Below, one piece after another: positions 1-13,100 of a stretch of 64,000 nucleotides of DNA; positions within the stretch are counted from its first letter, which is position 1; every line of letters starts with the position of its first letter. The translations under genes and the position numbers were made by a program. The notes beneath the pieces were generated by a model, which was not told the origin of the DNA, did no database searches, and saw only the letters and a list, made by a program, of their open reading frames with translations. The DNA comes from Hofstenia miamia. Taxonomy: Eukaryota > Xenacoelomorpha > Acoela. The stretch is taken from positions 1,772,559 through 1,836,558 of the forward strand of contig SCFE01000074.1 of assembly GCA_004352715.1 (NCBI GenBank). The letters are read 5' to 3'.

Positions 1-28
1 GATATATATATATATATATATATATATA
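1..28. repeat. TA microsatellite at window edge
   Basis: Uninterrupted TA dinucleotides. Confidence 0.95.
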
Positions 29-589
29 CTATTTTTCAGGTTTTTGTCTAAATATTTTATAAATATATTCCTAGTTTCCCAAATTGAATTGCAAAAAATG
101 TTCACGATTATTTGCCTTTTTACTTTCCTAAAATACATAATTTTATTAGAATTGGTTACTGTAATTTATACCTACTTGAATTGGAAAGGCGGAAACAGAT
201 CATTTCTATAAATTTTTACGAGCACTTTGAAGGAGAGAAAAGCCAAATAGCTTTTCTTCTTTACTTAAATCAATGTTAAGGTTAACTAGTTTTAGCAACT
301 TCTCATAAGTTTTAATAAATGTGAATTTGCTTTACCTTACTACTAATTAGATGAATGTATTTACATTAAATTTAATTATTTTCACACAAAACTGAAATTA
401 TTTTTTAATTGTAATTATATAAGGTTGATATCACTAATGGTTGTTAAATTTGCATAACTAACAATATGTTTTTAATATTTTTATATCCCTTAATGAATTT
501 TTTAGTGGATTTATTAAAATAGAAGCTGGAAAATATTTTTTACATATAAAATAGGAGGGATAAGATATTTTTTCCTTAGATAAATATTA

Positions 590-1110
590 ACAATTAGAAA
601 CTGGAGATTTATCTGAATAATGTCATCAAATATACAAAACATACATACAAATGCATACTATAGAATAAAACACTATAAACAATAAATCTATCAAGCTAGG
701 GATAAATTACTAGAACGATTTCAAGAACAAGATGCTATACAATCTTTAGTTTAGAATTCGTATCCTAGCCATGCCTTTCACAAAATATAAATTCACTCAA
801 GGAAAATATTCATGTGCTTCTTAAAAGCTTGCAACTTTTGAATGTTCAATTTCTCATCAGGTAATGAGTTCCAAGTTTGAAGAACAGTGTTAATGAATAA
901 TTTTTTCAAAACTTTTCAAAAAATTTTGTCTATTTAATGCAGGTAAATTTTTTTGATCTGAAATTCTGTTTATGAATATGACCAGGCATTGAAATTTGTC
1001 AACATTGTAGTTGAATTTGTTGCAGAACACACTGGAAGCCAATTTTCTGAAGAGTGCCGATTTATAATTACTTATGTTATCAACAGCCTTTTCACAGGTT
1101 TTTATCAACT
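590..1110 (-). pseudogene. Non-LTR retrotransposon 3' fragment (RT C-terminal region)
   Basis: Minus-strand translation across stops and a frameshift gives FINRISDQKNLPAL-like sequence, then INTVLQTWNSLPDE, LQAFKKHMNIFLE and AWLGYEF. This parallels the fragment at 33185-33673 motif by motif. The 3' flanks are also alike (a shared TTTATCTGAATA at about 610 and 33207). It is an old, 5'-truncated copy. Confidence 0.6.
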
Positions 1111-1114
1111 TAGT

Positions 1115-2200
1115 AGAATTTTTAGCAAACGAATCAAATTTAGAAACTCGACAGGTGTGATACAGTGATCAGAAGAAGGACATTCGGATGAATAAAAATA
1201 GTAACATGCATTATTTGATTCAGAAAGCATAATGTTTGGACAATCAGGTACATAAATTTTGCTGAAGCGAAATTTTTTTTGTCTGTTTTATGTGTCCTTA
1301 ATCTACCAAGTGTTTATTTTAAACATAAGTCTTTACTAGTTTGTATCCATATTTATAGTTAATCAAAAGAGATTTTATGAAAGACTTAGTAACATAAATT
1401 TGAGTTTGAATCATAGTAAATTAATTCAAGACTAAAATAATCCAAACTTTGAACAGGAATAATGCATCTATACAGAAGTAGTTTACTAGATTGCAAGATC
1501 CCCTACAAATAAATTATGTTAGCTGCAAGAAAGCATGCATTTTTCATAGTTAGCAAGATATTTTTCTTCCGATGAAAGAACAATCACGAATAGTAAGCAA
1601 AGGAAGTACGAGTGAAAATTCTCTGAGGCATCAATAATTAAAACATAAACCTCACTGCTATTAAACAATGAATCTCTTAATCAATTTTTATTCATGCAGA
1701 AATTCAGAAAAAACTGCAAAAAATCATAAAAATTGCCTTTCTTAGGGTTTGTTACATGCAAACGGCTAATTGCAATAATCGATTTCAGTGCGAAATTGGG
1801 AGTTAAATTTTGACTCTTTCAGTTCATAAATTATCTAGAGACTAAAAATATTGATATTGTCATTTATGCCAAAAATCGCCATTATCTCTCTTAACATTAC
1901 AATGTAACATTTTTATATGTTTTCCATAAAAGTCTACGCAAAAAATTAAAATATAACAATATCATTCATAAAAAAATGAGACACACTTCATTTACATTGT
2001 GCATTCTGATTTTTGAGATTTATTATTTTGTGAGATGAAAGAGTTTAACAATTTTAAGAAGATACCCAGCAAAAAGTTAAAAAATTTTTCAGCAATTTAA
2101 GGTAGATCTCTGCATAAATTTAAAATAAAATACCATAGTTTTGTCTTCATTGGAAATATTTGTGAAAATGTGCATTAAATACTACTTAGTAGCCAAATTT
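1115..2200. other. No feature seen
   Basis: AT-rich sequence with many stops in all frames; no repeat structure noticed. Confidence 0.6.
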
Positions 2201-2204
2201 ACAA

Positions 2205-2330
2205 GAGGGGTTAGCGACTGCTCCAATGAGAGTTGAACCCCAGACCTACGGTCCTGCATGACATGTATCTTGTATTAAGGTTAACCAATGAAATTTGAAT
2301 TTGAGCAGAATTTAATTAGCATTGTGGACA
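2205..2330 (-). repeat. Possible tRNA-derived SINE fragment
   Basis: On the minus strand, GTCTGGGGTTCAACTCTCAT contains a box-B-like GGTTCAACTC, and the block is GC-richer than its surroundings. I could not define a good box A or a cloverleaf, so this is only a resemblance. Confidence 0.2.
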
Positions 2331-2460
2331 GTCTAAAGCGGATATGCACATCTGCACACATCAATACACTATTCAAATTATCAATTCAAATTCATCGTGT
2401 AGTGCCTATGGCCCGCTATGAGGCAAAAGACATTATCAGTTGCGTAAAAGAATAATAATT

Positions 2461-2551
2461 TGGGACGGCGAGGCTTGGGCCGAATAATTGGGCCTAAGCA
2501 GTATTGTCTGGGCCGGGCTTGGGCCTAAAAAATCGGCCCAATTCCAACTCT
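2461..2551. repeat. GGGCC-rich block, possible end of a hAT-like element
   Basis: GGGCC/GGCCC words are repeated six times. Read inverted, the block starts CAGAGTTGGAATTGGGCC, reminiscent of a hAT terminus with subterminal repeats. No partner end was found; a TA microsatellite follows at once. Confidence 0.3.
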
Positions 2552-2552
2552 G

Positions 2553-2572
2553 GTATATATATATATATAATG

Positions 2573-2611
<39 letters not shown>

Positions 2612-2791
2612 ATTTGATAGTTTGTTTCATCTTTATAATATGTAAAAGCAGTGGCGGAGCGTGGGCCACTTTGCTTAGTGGGGGGTGCAGAGTTGTTGGT
2701 GGTTGGTTTGGTTTTCGTTCGTCATTGTATTAAATAAAAATACGTCAATACTNATATATATATATATATATTGTATAAATATATATATATA

Positions 2792-2826
<35 letters not shown>
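2553..2826. repeat. TA microsatellites around a single N
   Basis: TA runs lie at about 2553-2614 and 2754-2826, with an N at 2753 and ~130 bp of unique sequence between, including CAGTGGCGGAGCGTGGGCC at about 2650. Confidence 0.85.
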
Positions 2827-2829
<3 letters not shown>

Positions 2830-2831
<2 letters not shown>

Positions 2832-4425
2832 TGTTAAGATTTGAATGGAAAATGGGAAAGCACGAATCCCAATATTGTGAAAATATCACTAAAAAAATAT
2901 TAGACTCTTTCCGTCTTTGGAATTGGAAATATTTAGGCAAATGAACAAGTAAGCAAATTCCAAAAATCTTAATAAAAATATTTCTTAACACTTTAATGAG
3001 TTTCTTACTTTTCAAAAGTGCGGCAATTACAACACCATTCAACATTACACCACTTACCATAAATATTATTTTCGGGAATTTCAGAGGAACTACACCAATG
3101 AATGAATATCTTAACTCCGTCGTGGAAGCCATCATGTAGATGTGATAGTGCATATTAGTTGAGAAACAATTTGTCATTTTTCAAGACCACTTTTCAGCTT
3201 GTAATTTTAGTTGTGAATCGAAACCCTCAAATACAATGGACAATCATAAACTACCTGAGAATTATCTATAACATTATTTATAGAAAACATCTGGAATTGA
3301 TGTATTAAGCCCATATCTATACTAATTTGCAAAATATCGCATAGTCTAAGGAGTCTGTTTCCACATTTGATAAAGTCCAACTTATTTTTAATTAAAAGAC
3401 ATTTGTCATTTTAAATGTTATATGTAGACAATTAAAACATCTCTAAAATATTTCCATGTGGTTATCTTGAAACTTTTGTAATGTTTTGCCATATTGATAT
3501 ACATTTGGAATAATGAATACATAAAACATGGAATATTCACAATGCAATGATTTCGTTTTAGACATTATTTAGGTATTATTATTTAATTTTTTTTTCAAAG
3601 TGGCAGGCCTTAAATTTGGCAGAGAATGGAAGAAAACGTTAACAGCATTTGTAAAATTTCTAACAATTTTTAAATGGTTCCTGAGGCTGTTTGGATCTAA
3701 ATTCGTTCAATAATCTTAATTCAGTTTAGCTAATGATAACAAGAATTTCGTTTTGAATAATTGTTTTTCAATTTAAATTCACAATCTGTTATCCCATAAG
3801 TTACTGGGGCGTTTTGTGTTCATTACATCAGGAAACCTATGATTCATCAGGAGAAATTTTACATACTTAAGGGCTACCAAGGCCTAATTTAATCACAGCC
3901 TTGCAATTTGCAGTACAAAAAAGAAATATAGCAATAAATACTCTTGCAAGTACGGAATTGGTGTAGAAATTTGTCCAAATATGTAATACAAAGAACACCA
4001 AAAATTCGCTGGAAATTTGTGGAGGTATAACAATTGCTTCCCAACAAAAAAGGGTCCATCAAATAATTAAAGGGTTTCACAGGGAAAGAAGTAAAGTAAA
4101 TTTCTCAAAATACTTCATCTTAAAGTAGAATGGTATGATCTACATTTCTGCTTGTGCAGATCTATATTCGCTAATTTTTATGTCGTCAAATCATAAAATT
4201 TGATATACAGAAAAATGATTGTTTATTGTTAATAGGCTCATTGTACTTGAATGTGTTTTTTTGCCATTTCCAAGAAATCAAAGCGCTTCAAAAAGTATAT
4301 ACATGTGTAAAATAGATAATTCTTTGATGTTATTACTCAAAGTGATGTTTTGCATCAAATTTGGTCTGTGGTGATGTATGTTTGTTACCTCATTTTTGTT
4401 AATATTACTGCAAATCTCTAGGCCG
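2830..4425. other. No feature seen
   Basis: AT-rich. The open frames at 2827-3177 and 3889-4080 have no domain resemblance and look like chance. Confidence 0.6.
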
Positions 4426-4429
4426 TTAT

Positions 4430-4620
4430 TAAAATTTCATTGTGGTTACAGCTAGACAACACAGCTCCACATACCATCATTTCTTGATAAAAAATTTTCA
4501 TAATGATGAATCGGACTATTTGCTCTGTTTCATGCAGAAGATGGCCGCCTCGTATTCTGAGAGGTCATTATTTATCTTTCAAAGCAACAACATACATAAG
4601 ATATTTCAAAATTTCCAATA
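4430..4620 (+). pseudogene. Tc1/mariner transposase relic
   Basis: The stretch reads LQLDNTAPHTIIS then a stop, resembling the QDNAPPHT motif around the second catalytic Asp of Tc1/mariner transposases. About 30 codons later a WPPR motif appears in a shifted frame, as expected for the WP.RSPDL segment. Only this fragment is recognisable and no inverted ends were found. Confidence 0.4.
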
Positions 4621-5348
4621 CTAAGTTCATATTAAATTATTTCTGTTGCAACATCTCCAGAAAGCAACAAACATTTATAGAAAATTTGAGTTCATAATTA
4701 TGAAATACAGAAAACGTCAGACTAATCAAAATAATCAGTAATCCTGGAAAAAAATGGAATTCAATATATTTTTATGCAATCTGTTAAAGGAATTAAATTT
4801 GCACAAATGTATTTATCGGAATGGGTTTACTTTAAAATAAGAAACGGAATAACTCCCATTCTAGAGATAAAAAAACTAACTGTGTTGAGGTTGTAAATCA
4901 AGATCTTTAAATATTTTTTTCGACAATATTTTTATTTGTGGTATTTAAAGTTTGGCATGCCCCGCCTATTTATTCATTTTATTAAAAACTTCTTTACACC
5001 ATACTGTGAAGTAAATTTATTTTTTAAATGCTGCTATTATAATAAATTAAAAAATCAAACTCCCATATGTCTTTGCAATTATAATCAATTATGATAATTG
5101 CTACATTCGTCAGTTTAATATCGAAAGCAGTCGGTGGTACTCTTCATTCTTTGCCTGTCTTTTAGAAAGTGTTTTGAAATCTAAAATAACGAGCATTACC
5201 ATATTAGAAAGTAGCGTAAAAGTTCTATTTATAAGTAAATAATCAAGAACTCAAAAGTGAAAAATTTTACACCTTTTTATAAAAACCAGTCTCTAAGTCT
5301 ATCAGTAAGTCGCACTTTAATAATAAGCCAAAAACTGTCCGTAAACAG

Positions 5349-5567
5349 CTGTGGCGTACGCAGGGGGGGGGACATGGTGGAATGTCCCCCCCGTCAGGTT
5401 TCCAAATTTGATTTTGACTGTATAAATAAAAAAAATTCGTAAAAAATTGAAAAATTTAAAATCTAGGATCGTGAAATGCATTTTTTAGGGTCAATTTTTT
5501 CAATATTTTCAAAAGAAAGGAATGACAATGATGTCCCCCCCGTCAGAAAATCCTGCGTACGCCCCTG
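5349..5567. mobile_element. Short hAT-type MITE with GCGTACGC ends
   Basis: The termini CTGTGGCGTACGCAGG and, inverted, CAGGGGCGTACGCAGG are followed inward on each side by a G-run ending in GACAT. Flanks GTAAACAG (5341-5348) and ATAAACAG (5568-5575) match at 7 of 8 positions, which fits a hAT target duplication. It is 219 bp with no coding capacity. Confidence 0.7.
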
Positions 5568-5575
5568 ATAAACAG

Positions 5576-6549
5576 GTTCAATGCTATTCAAGACATGTAT
5601 TATTACATCAATTTAGGCTTGAAAATGATGAGTGCATTTCAATCAGTGTTTAACCCCTGAAACCCATATACCATATTAGAGAAAAACGAAAACCTTGTAA
5701 AATATATTGCAAATGATTTTGTAAAAGTTTGATTAAACATTAACCTTTTGCAACATTTAAAACTCTAACACAATACCATCTTTATGTGTATCAAATAGGC
5801 CCATATACCAATTGTACTTTTGAGAAATCAAAATTTTCTAATCAGTACCATATCCATGATGTGTCACAGAGGGAGATGCGAAATCAATATTAATTAGAAT
5901 AGTGATTGTCATATGATAACATGAAAGTATATCTGCTTTATAGTATTTTAATTTTATGCACGTGAATGTTATTAGAATGATAATTACTCGACTACGAATG
6001 ACAAAAGTTTATATTCTAATCATGATGCTTTACATTTCATAAGATATTTTCTATTAAAAACAATTGGGACATCTCAAAATGCAATTCCATCAATATACGC
6101 AGTTAACTTCTCATTAGAGGACATCTGAAATTCAGAAAATCGAAATTTAAGAAAAATTTTTTAAAAATTCATGTTAAGCTCAACAATTGAATTATGAAAT
6201 AATTTATCAAATGAAATAAAACGAATTAAAAATTTAAGAGTCAAATCAATGCCTTCGTAAACAATACATCCTAAAATCAGTTCAATATCATAGACATTAT
6301 TGTTTTTTGAAATTTAGCGATCTTTAATTTGTTCTCCCCAACTAAAAAATTTGGCTGTCCGAAGTCTGTTGAGGTGCTTAATTATACCAATGTACTACAC
6401 TAAATAAGATATTCTGTTCTATTCGATGTTCATGTACATGTACACATTAAGGGCCGGCGGTATGAAAATTTTAGGAGTCGGTTCGGTTCGGTTCAATATC
6501 ACTCAATAGACCACGTGAAAATCAATAGTATATTTGTCATATATATACA

Positions 6550-6586
<37 letters not shown>

Positions 6587-7640
6587 GAAAAAGTTAACGT
6601 CAAAATAAAGCGAGTATAATGAATGCATTAGTAAGAAGTACCGTAAATCCTCCTCGGGTAAGCTGCACCTGTAAACATATCATTTTGCTAAAATTTTGGG
6701 GTGCGGCATATAGGTTTAGTCTAAAAATTATATCTGTTAACTTCTCTCTAAGTTCGGAGTCAAGGTATATCTTGGAATGCCCAAATGTTGAAAAAAATTA
6801 TTCAACAATAAAACACTAGGTATACACAGCATTTAATTTTGCCCTTTTCGATGACACGTGTTTCAACATGTTGGCTGATTTGGCAATTATAGTTAAATTA
6901 AGTGTGTTAAATCAATGGATAACATGTTGTTAAGGACGAAATTTGTGTGCGACTGTTATTTTGTACATAAAAACTCCAACTTTGACCATAAAAATTGATA
7001 TTGTTACCAAAAACCCATTTTTTATATATTCTTTTTACCTTAAAAATTTGAAATTTTTTGGGTCCAAATTTTTCTTAGGTATTTATTTAAATTCTACACT
7101 ACTATAATTAACAACAAAAACACCATAGTTCTATCAATTATATGATATTTTTCGGATTTTCTCTATGAAAAGGAATTGCTTTCTAAATTTTGACTTTATT
7201 GACTAATAATAGACCCAGTAATTACAAATATGCATGCATTTTAATGAACAGAGACAAGTACAACCTTAAAGAAATGCTACACATTACAAGTTTTTTAAAA
7301 CTGCAAATTAACCTTTCGAACTTTAGCATAAATAAAAGGATTAAAATTTTATAATCATGACTATTGCATTGCAAAGAAATAAATGTACCTGAATGCCAAA
7401 GGATTGGCTAAATTTGTAAATCTGGTTTTTAAGAAATAATTTCTTTAAATAGCTCGGTTTGTGAATCAGCCATATAATTGTTACTATATGTTTAATAGAA
7501 ATTTCTTCTTAGGAAATCCTGAGTTTTCCAAAGTGCTCTATCGTAGACCCCATGCAGAAACATTTCAAGTTTTGATAATGCAAATGTTGACCCGTGGGCT
7601 TGCATACAATACACACACTCTTAAATAAAATTCCGATCAA
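5576..7640. other. No gene seen; one TA tract and a GGTTCGG patch
   Basis: Apart from the TA microsatellite and the short GC-rich patch near 6450-6500, which may be a repeat end, nothing is recognisable. Confidence 0.55.
6540..6584. repeat. TA microsatellite
   Basis: TA dinucleotides with one CATTC interruption. A GC-rich GGTTCGGTTCGG patch (about 6480-6500) lies upstream. Confidence 0.9.
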
Positions 7641-7647
7641 TTTTTTA

Positions 7648-7896
7648 GGCAAGATACCGCGGTATCGGTATTTTTCGGTATTGGCAAAATACCGTGGTAT
7701 CGGTATTTTTCGGGATTCGCAAAATACCGCGGTATCGGTATTTTTTGGTATTGGCAAAGTACCGCGGTATCGGTATTTTTCGGTATTGGCAAAATACCGT
7801 GGTATCGGTATTTTTCGGTATTGGCAAAATACCGCGGTATCGGTATTTTTCGGTATTGACAAAATACCGCGGTATCGGTTTCGGTATCGGTATACC
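7648..7896. repeat. Minisatellite: ~7 copies of a 35-bp palindrome-bearing unit
   Basis: Units start at 7648, 7683, 7718, 7753, 7788, 7823 and 7858 (35-bp spacing), the last being partial and degraded. Most contain the 12-bp palindrome ATACCGCGGTAT and a GGTATTTTTCGGTATT arm. The block is GC-rich against an AT-rich background and has few stops in any frame, which creates spurious open frames on both strands. Confidence 0.93.
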
Positions 7897-7899
7897 ACC

Positions 7900-9600
7900 G
7901 GGCGCTAGTACACATGCAATTGGTTAGGGAAGCTAAAATATACTTTCTGACAATTATTCATTCGATTCTATTCAGTGCTTAAATTTACAAATTAAACATT
8001 GTCAAAGAAACATTATCTTTGGTAAATATTCACGTGAATGCATCTTCATACATTTATTATTTATTTTTTCATGTATATACAACATTGATAGTCCATTCAA
8101 GTGAGATTTATTTATTGATACAGGAAATAAACTTGGCATTCTCTCACACATTGACATTAAATGGTAGATAATTGATAACAAACAAATAAATATATTTTAA
8201 TAAAAGAAACATTTCTGCAAAGATTGATTACATAAATACAAATTTTGTAGGAATTTTAATGAAATAGATACTGCTGTCATTTCTATATATTGCATGATAT
8301 GGGAATTTTCGATGCCTTATTCACAACAGGGTTTATATTGTCAGGAATTATTTGGCTTCAAGCAATTGACCGTCTGAAACAGATTTTGTAACTGGCTTTT
8401 ATTCATGTGCTGACATCTGCCCCATTTAGCCACACGCTTAACATTCTACTGCCCCAAATTGCTCCACTAAAAAAATTTTGCTTCAAAACCTATTTGCGAT
8501 ATTCTATTTTCACATATTTGTTTCATGAAAATTTTCAAAAAACTACACCACCATCACTGCTAAGTATTTTTAATCGTTTACTGCTTAGAAAATACAAAAT
8601 CATTTTTTTCAAATTTCGTCTGCTATTACAAATAACAAGCATGATGGAAATACATAATAAAAACATGAAAAGCAAAACGAAATTAAACTACATTATAAAG
8701 CCAATATTTTATGAAACATATTTATGCAATGGTAATTGCATTACTTCCTGTGTAATTTAAAATCAGATCAAAAAGATTTTATGGGTTCTATTGAAGAGAG
8801 CTAAAAATTCATGATAATTTTTTCAAAATGAGACTAAGTTTTCAAGTAAATATAAATTTTATAAAGCAACAAATTTTGATATTAGTACCCTTACAATCTC
8901 TATAATTTTTTTTAAATTATTTATTATTTCATTAATCCATATCACAATAATTAAAAAATAAATATGTACAATATGATTAATTCAAGTAAAATATTCATTA
9001 TTAAGTATTATAACTCTTGAAATAAATTCCCCGTTCGAATTCATTGGCATCTCCTCTGGAAGCAGTATTCTTTGCATGATTGCTTCGATATCCAGAATAA
9101 ATAGCTCTATTCAGAAATGAACTTGAATCTGATTGTGGCAATTATTTAGTAGTTTTTCTTAACTCAAGAATATTTTTGCCTCTTTTTGGCCCATGGCTCC
9201 CCACTTTAAAAAAATTGGGTTGTATACAATGTACAACATAAAATAAATGCCATTATTTCACAATAGATGGCATAGTCTAATATAAATACTAATAAAGTAT
9301 CCTAATTACAAGTACATGTAGTATTTTACAACAACGCTTAGAGTGAATATGCATTTTAGTTTGACGAGGCTTTAAAAGATGCAATTACATTACGATCACA
9401 CATGTACACAGTTAAAAAAGTATTTAATATGTATAGCAATATATCAATGGAGTTTTATGTGTGTATGTGCGCGCCAATTTTTTGTTTTTGCAATGAAGAC
9501 GCATTCATCTACGAAAATCATAACTATTATTACGATGAAAACATATATAGAAATCTTGTTGCTATTTTACACATGAATTAAGTTATTTTAATTGACTCTC
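7900..9600. other. No feature seen
   Basis: The open frame at 8407-8760 is AT-biased (K, N, I, F, L) and unlike any family I know. Confidence 0.6.
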
Positions 9601-9602
9601 AA

Positions 9603-10120
9603 CAGACTCGTCAACGACCCGAGCTTCTAACGAGCCGAGCCGAGACGAGCCGAGCCGAGCCGAGCTTGAGCACAGTGTTTAATATACANNNNNNNNNNNN
9701 NNNNNNNNNNNNNNNNNNNNNNNNNNNNNNNNNNNNNNNNNNNNNNNNNNNNNNNNNNNNNNNNNNNNNNNNNNNNNNNNNNNNNNNNNNNNNNNNNNNN
9801 NNNNNNNNNNNNNNNNNNNNNNNNNGCCGAGCTTGAGCACAGTGTTTAATATACAACTAGCACAAAACGAGCCTATTTTAGGCAAAATAAGTTTATAGTT
9901 CTGCTTGTTAATTTGATTATGGACATTTTCCTTATTTTTTGCAGTCAGTATGCCTTTCCTATAATCTTATTTAAGAAATGTACATTAAATAATAGGAAGA
10001 ACTATGTAAACATTTCTTTGAGCACAATATTTTTTAAAAAAATACCGAGCTAAAACGAGCCTCATTCAGAGATTTTATGTGGCGAGCCGAGCCGAGCCGA
10101 ACATTCACAAAATTTAAACC
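9603..10120 (+). mobile_element. hAT-type MITE copy interrupted by an N gap
   Basis: The left end CAGACTCGTCAACGACCCG is a variant of the family terminus. Internal sequence continues to about 10120 and then stops before the right terminus. Ns at 9689-9825 are flanked on both sides by the same 30 bp, so part of the apparent length is artificial. Confidence 0.78.
9689..9825. other. Assembly gap (137 N)
   Basis: Both sides carry the same 30 bp, beginning GCCGAGCTTGAG and ending AATATACA. The gap is therefore probably negative in size. Confidence 0.95.
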
Positions 10121-10124
10121 AAAT

Positions 10125-13100
10125 CAATAGGATAACGTTTAATTGGAATGTAAAATATGATCTATAAATTTTGCTAAGAAACCTCTAATAATATATCTGA
10201 ACTCTTAAAATAATCTTCAATAGATAGCTTACTTTTTAGCTAAAATATTATTTTTCACAAACTTTTCTATATTTATTTAATTTTAAGCTTTTGATTTTTC
10301 CTAGTTTCACACCTTACTAATATTCATTTAATTATTTTTCCATTTTAACTTTGATTAAGAATATGGAAAATATATATATTATCAAAGCTACACAACTTAG
10401 AGAATTTTATTGTAAATTATTTCAATCTAACAAATGAATAAATAAGAAAAGTAAGGAAAATAGATTTTATTATACACAATTAGTTACTTTACGTATGAAA
10501 TATTTCTGTTTTCGTTGTTATTTGAAAAGATAATATACTTATTGAATACGAAATTTAATGAGGAGCTGTAAAATAATACAGTAGAAACATTTACAATTAG
10601 TCAATAGCACAGATAGAGTATACTTACTGTGAAATAATTACATTTTTGTAAAGCTGCTAAATTTGTAAATTTGGAGCAAAATGCTTTGAAAATTGAATTT
10701 GTAGGATATATAAGTTTTCTCGAACTGATCGGTGACCAGGCTGGTCGTGGGTCGAGATTTTCCGGGCCTAGTCCCAGCCCACACCCACAGGGTTTCATGT
10801 CAAGCCCACTTGGGTCTGCCGCACTCACAGAAATTTTTAACAAGTCAGCATACATAATTTTGATGTTTTTTAAGAAACTGATTGTAATTATATATATTTT
10901 AGAGTACATTAAAGATATTGTTGTCACTCAAAATGCGTGTATGATGCACTCAACTTAATTTCTTCCATTTAATTTTAACAAATTTAATTAATTTCGTTTA
11001 TAAGTTCAACTGCAATAACTTTTTATTTTCTAATAGTAAAGAAAACAATTATTTTCTGCATTTTGATGAAAATTTGATATAGTTTGAAACTTCTTTTAAT
11101 TCTACGAATGTTAACCCTAAAATCAAGTTCTCTATTGCTTGATGTATAAAATATTTCTATAAATATCTTAGATCAGGAATCCCAAGCAGTATGTCAATTA
11201 TAACATCGTTAAGAAACCTAAGAAAATTTATGAACTCTAATTTTATATAAAATGTTTTCAAATTCTGCTTGAAAAAAACTAAACTATTTGAACCAAAATT
11301 AAATCTTAATTTAATTACAATTATGAATGATGCTGAGAATTTTTTGAAATATGGGAATTTTAAAACATTTTTACATCGCCAATAAAACCTAAATTGATCA
11401 ATAAAATCAATAATGCTTTACCATAAGAAATGCGTTCGAATTTATGGAAATATTCACAGAATTTTTAAACATACCCATACCCAGCCCATGAGCAAGCCCA
11501 CTGTGGATATGCCCACTTCTGTGGGCTTGCCCATCCCCACGGCCAGCCATGACACGTCACTATTCTAGAGTATTTGATCGAAGTATATATATATATAAAC
11601 CTTCCTTTATGATATATATTTTGATAGGCTGATAAAAAAGTCGATTAACGCAATCGGCAAAAAATTTCTTGATAAATTGTATATATCGTCACTTTCACTG
11701 CCTATCATTTTCTGCTGATTAATGAAAAATAATTGAATTAGAAGTGGTCGACGACCATATTCAGGCTTTGATAAACTCTGTTGTAACATACATTGAAAAA
11801 ATAATATCTGGCTAGATGCCTAATTTTCTTCCACTGAGAGAGGATTTACAAGAATGTTATGGAGAATTATTCAGCAAACATAAGTTGGATAAGACCTTCA
11901 AAAGCAATTGACTGCTTTAATCTCACATGGTTGAAGTGCAATGAATATGAGTGAAACTGGTCAGAAACTTCGCTTATGATACGATTCATACAAATTTCCA
12001 TCTATAATATTTATAATAAAAATTAGCCAAGTACATGATTGCTTCGAAAATTTGATGTATATATATATATATATATATATGTAAAGTTTATTTGAGGTCG
12101 AATAAAAAATTAAACGCAATTTTGCAATTAGTTTGATTGCTTTTTTTCTGATGCACGCACATGAGGATACAGCCCCGAGATCGGTTGCAGAAAGTTAAAA
12201 TTTGCTGGAGCTTACACAGGGTTTATTTTTAGCCATGAATAGCAGGCGCTATGCTAATAAACAACAATTTGAGTGAGTTTGATACCCATCATATAGTAGG
12301 GTCTTGGCGCGACCAGATTAGCATAGTTTCCTTGTAGAATACCCTGCAAGACAACACAGGTTTAGCTCGAAATCAAAGAACCGGTAAAACTCGACTTTGT
12401 CAACATTCAAAAAAAATTTATTCCATAAGTAGCATATTAGCGGACGATGCCTTTAAACCAATCGTGATGATCAAGAAGGCTTTAGGTAATGAAGATGCCC
12501 GGCAGTAGAACTTGATAAACACATGCACAAACTTGGTACTTGTGTTATTCTTGCCTAATTTATATGTTTTGGTTTTCATAATGAGTAAATAGCATAGTCA
12601 AATGATGAGTCAACATGGGTCACGGCAATGATTGGTAGGTCACCGTTGGTCATGACTAAGAAATTCGTGGGTTGGCTGGAGTCGTGTGTAAACCCTCGTA
12701 GGTTATTGACCAAGCTGACTGCTCTAGTTATTATTAAAATAACTTACTTTTACGAATTTCTTTTTCCGTATAGAAAGCATTAAAATAAAAATTTGGATTA
12801 GTCCAGTTTAATTTTCTTAAGTTAAATTATTATGTCCAAGCAAATAGTCTAAAATCACAAAATTTAATTAGTGCATGCACCAGAAACGAACTATATTATT
12901 TTTTCTAAAGGTCTCTGGGAATATATTCACCATATTACTTAGACTTTAATGTTTTTAATAAGGTATACAATTGATCAAAATAGCGTTTATTCGTTATCGG
13001 CTATATCTGTGAGTACACTAATATCATAAATAAGGCAATGTGCATATTTTCTATTTCTTCAGTCCATTAACGAATGATTATTAGCAAAATAATTCAATTT

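Noticed and set aside
2488-2733. 81-codon open frame with poly-YI tract
   Set aside because: It reads through a TA microsatellite; no real protein.
7509-7927. Overlapping open frames on both strands
   Set aside because: They are by-products of the stop-poor 35-bp minisatellite, with repetitive RYRYF/PIPRYF peptides.
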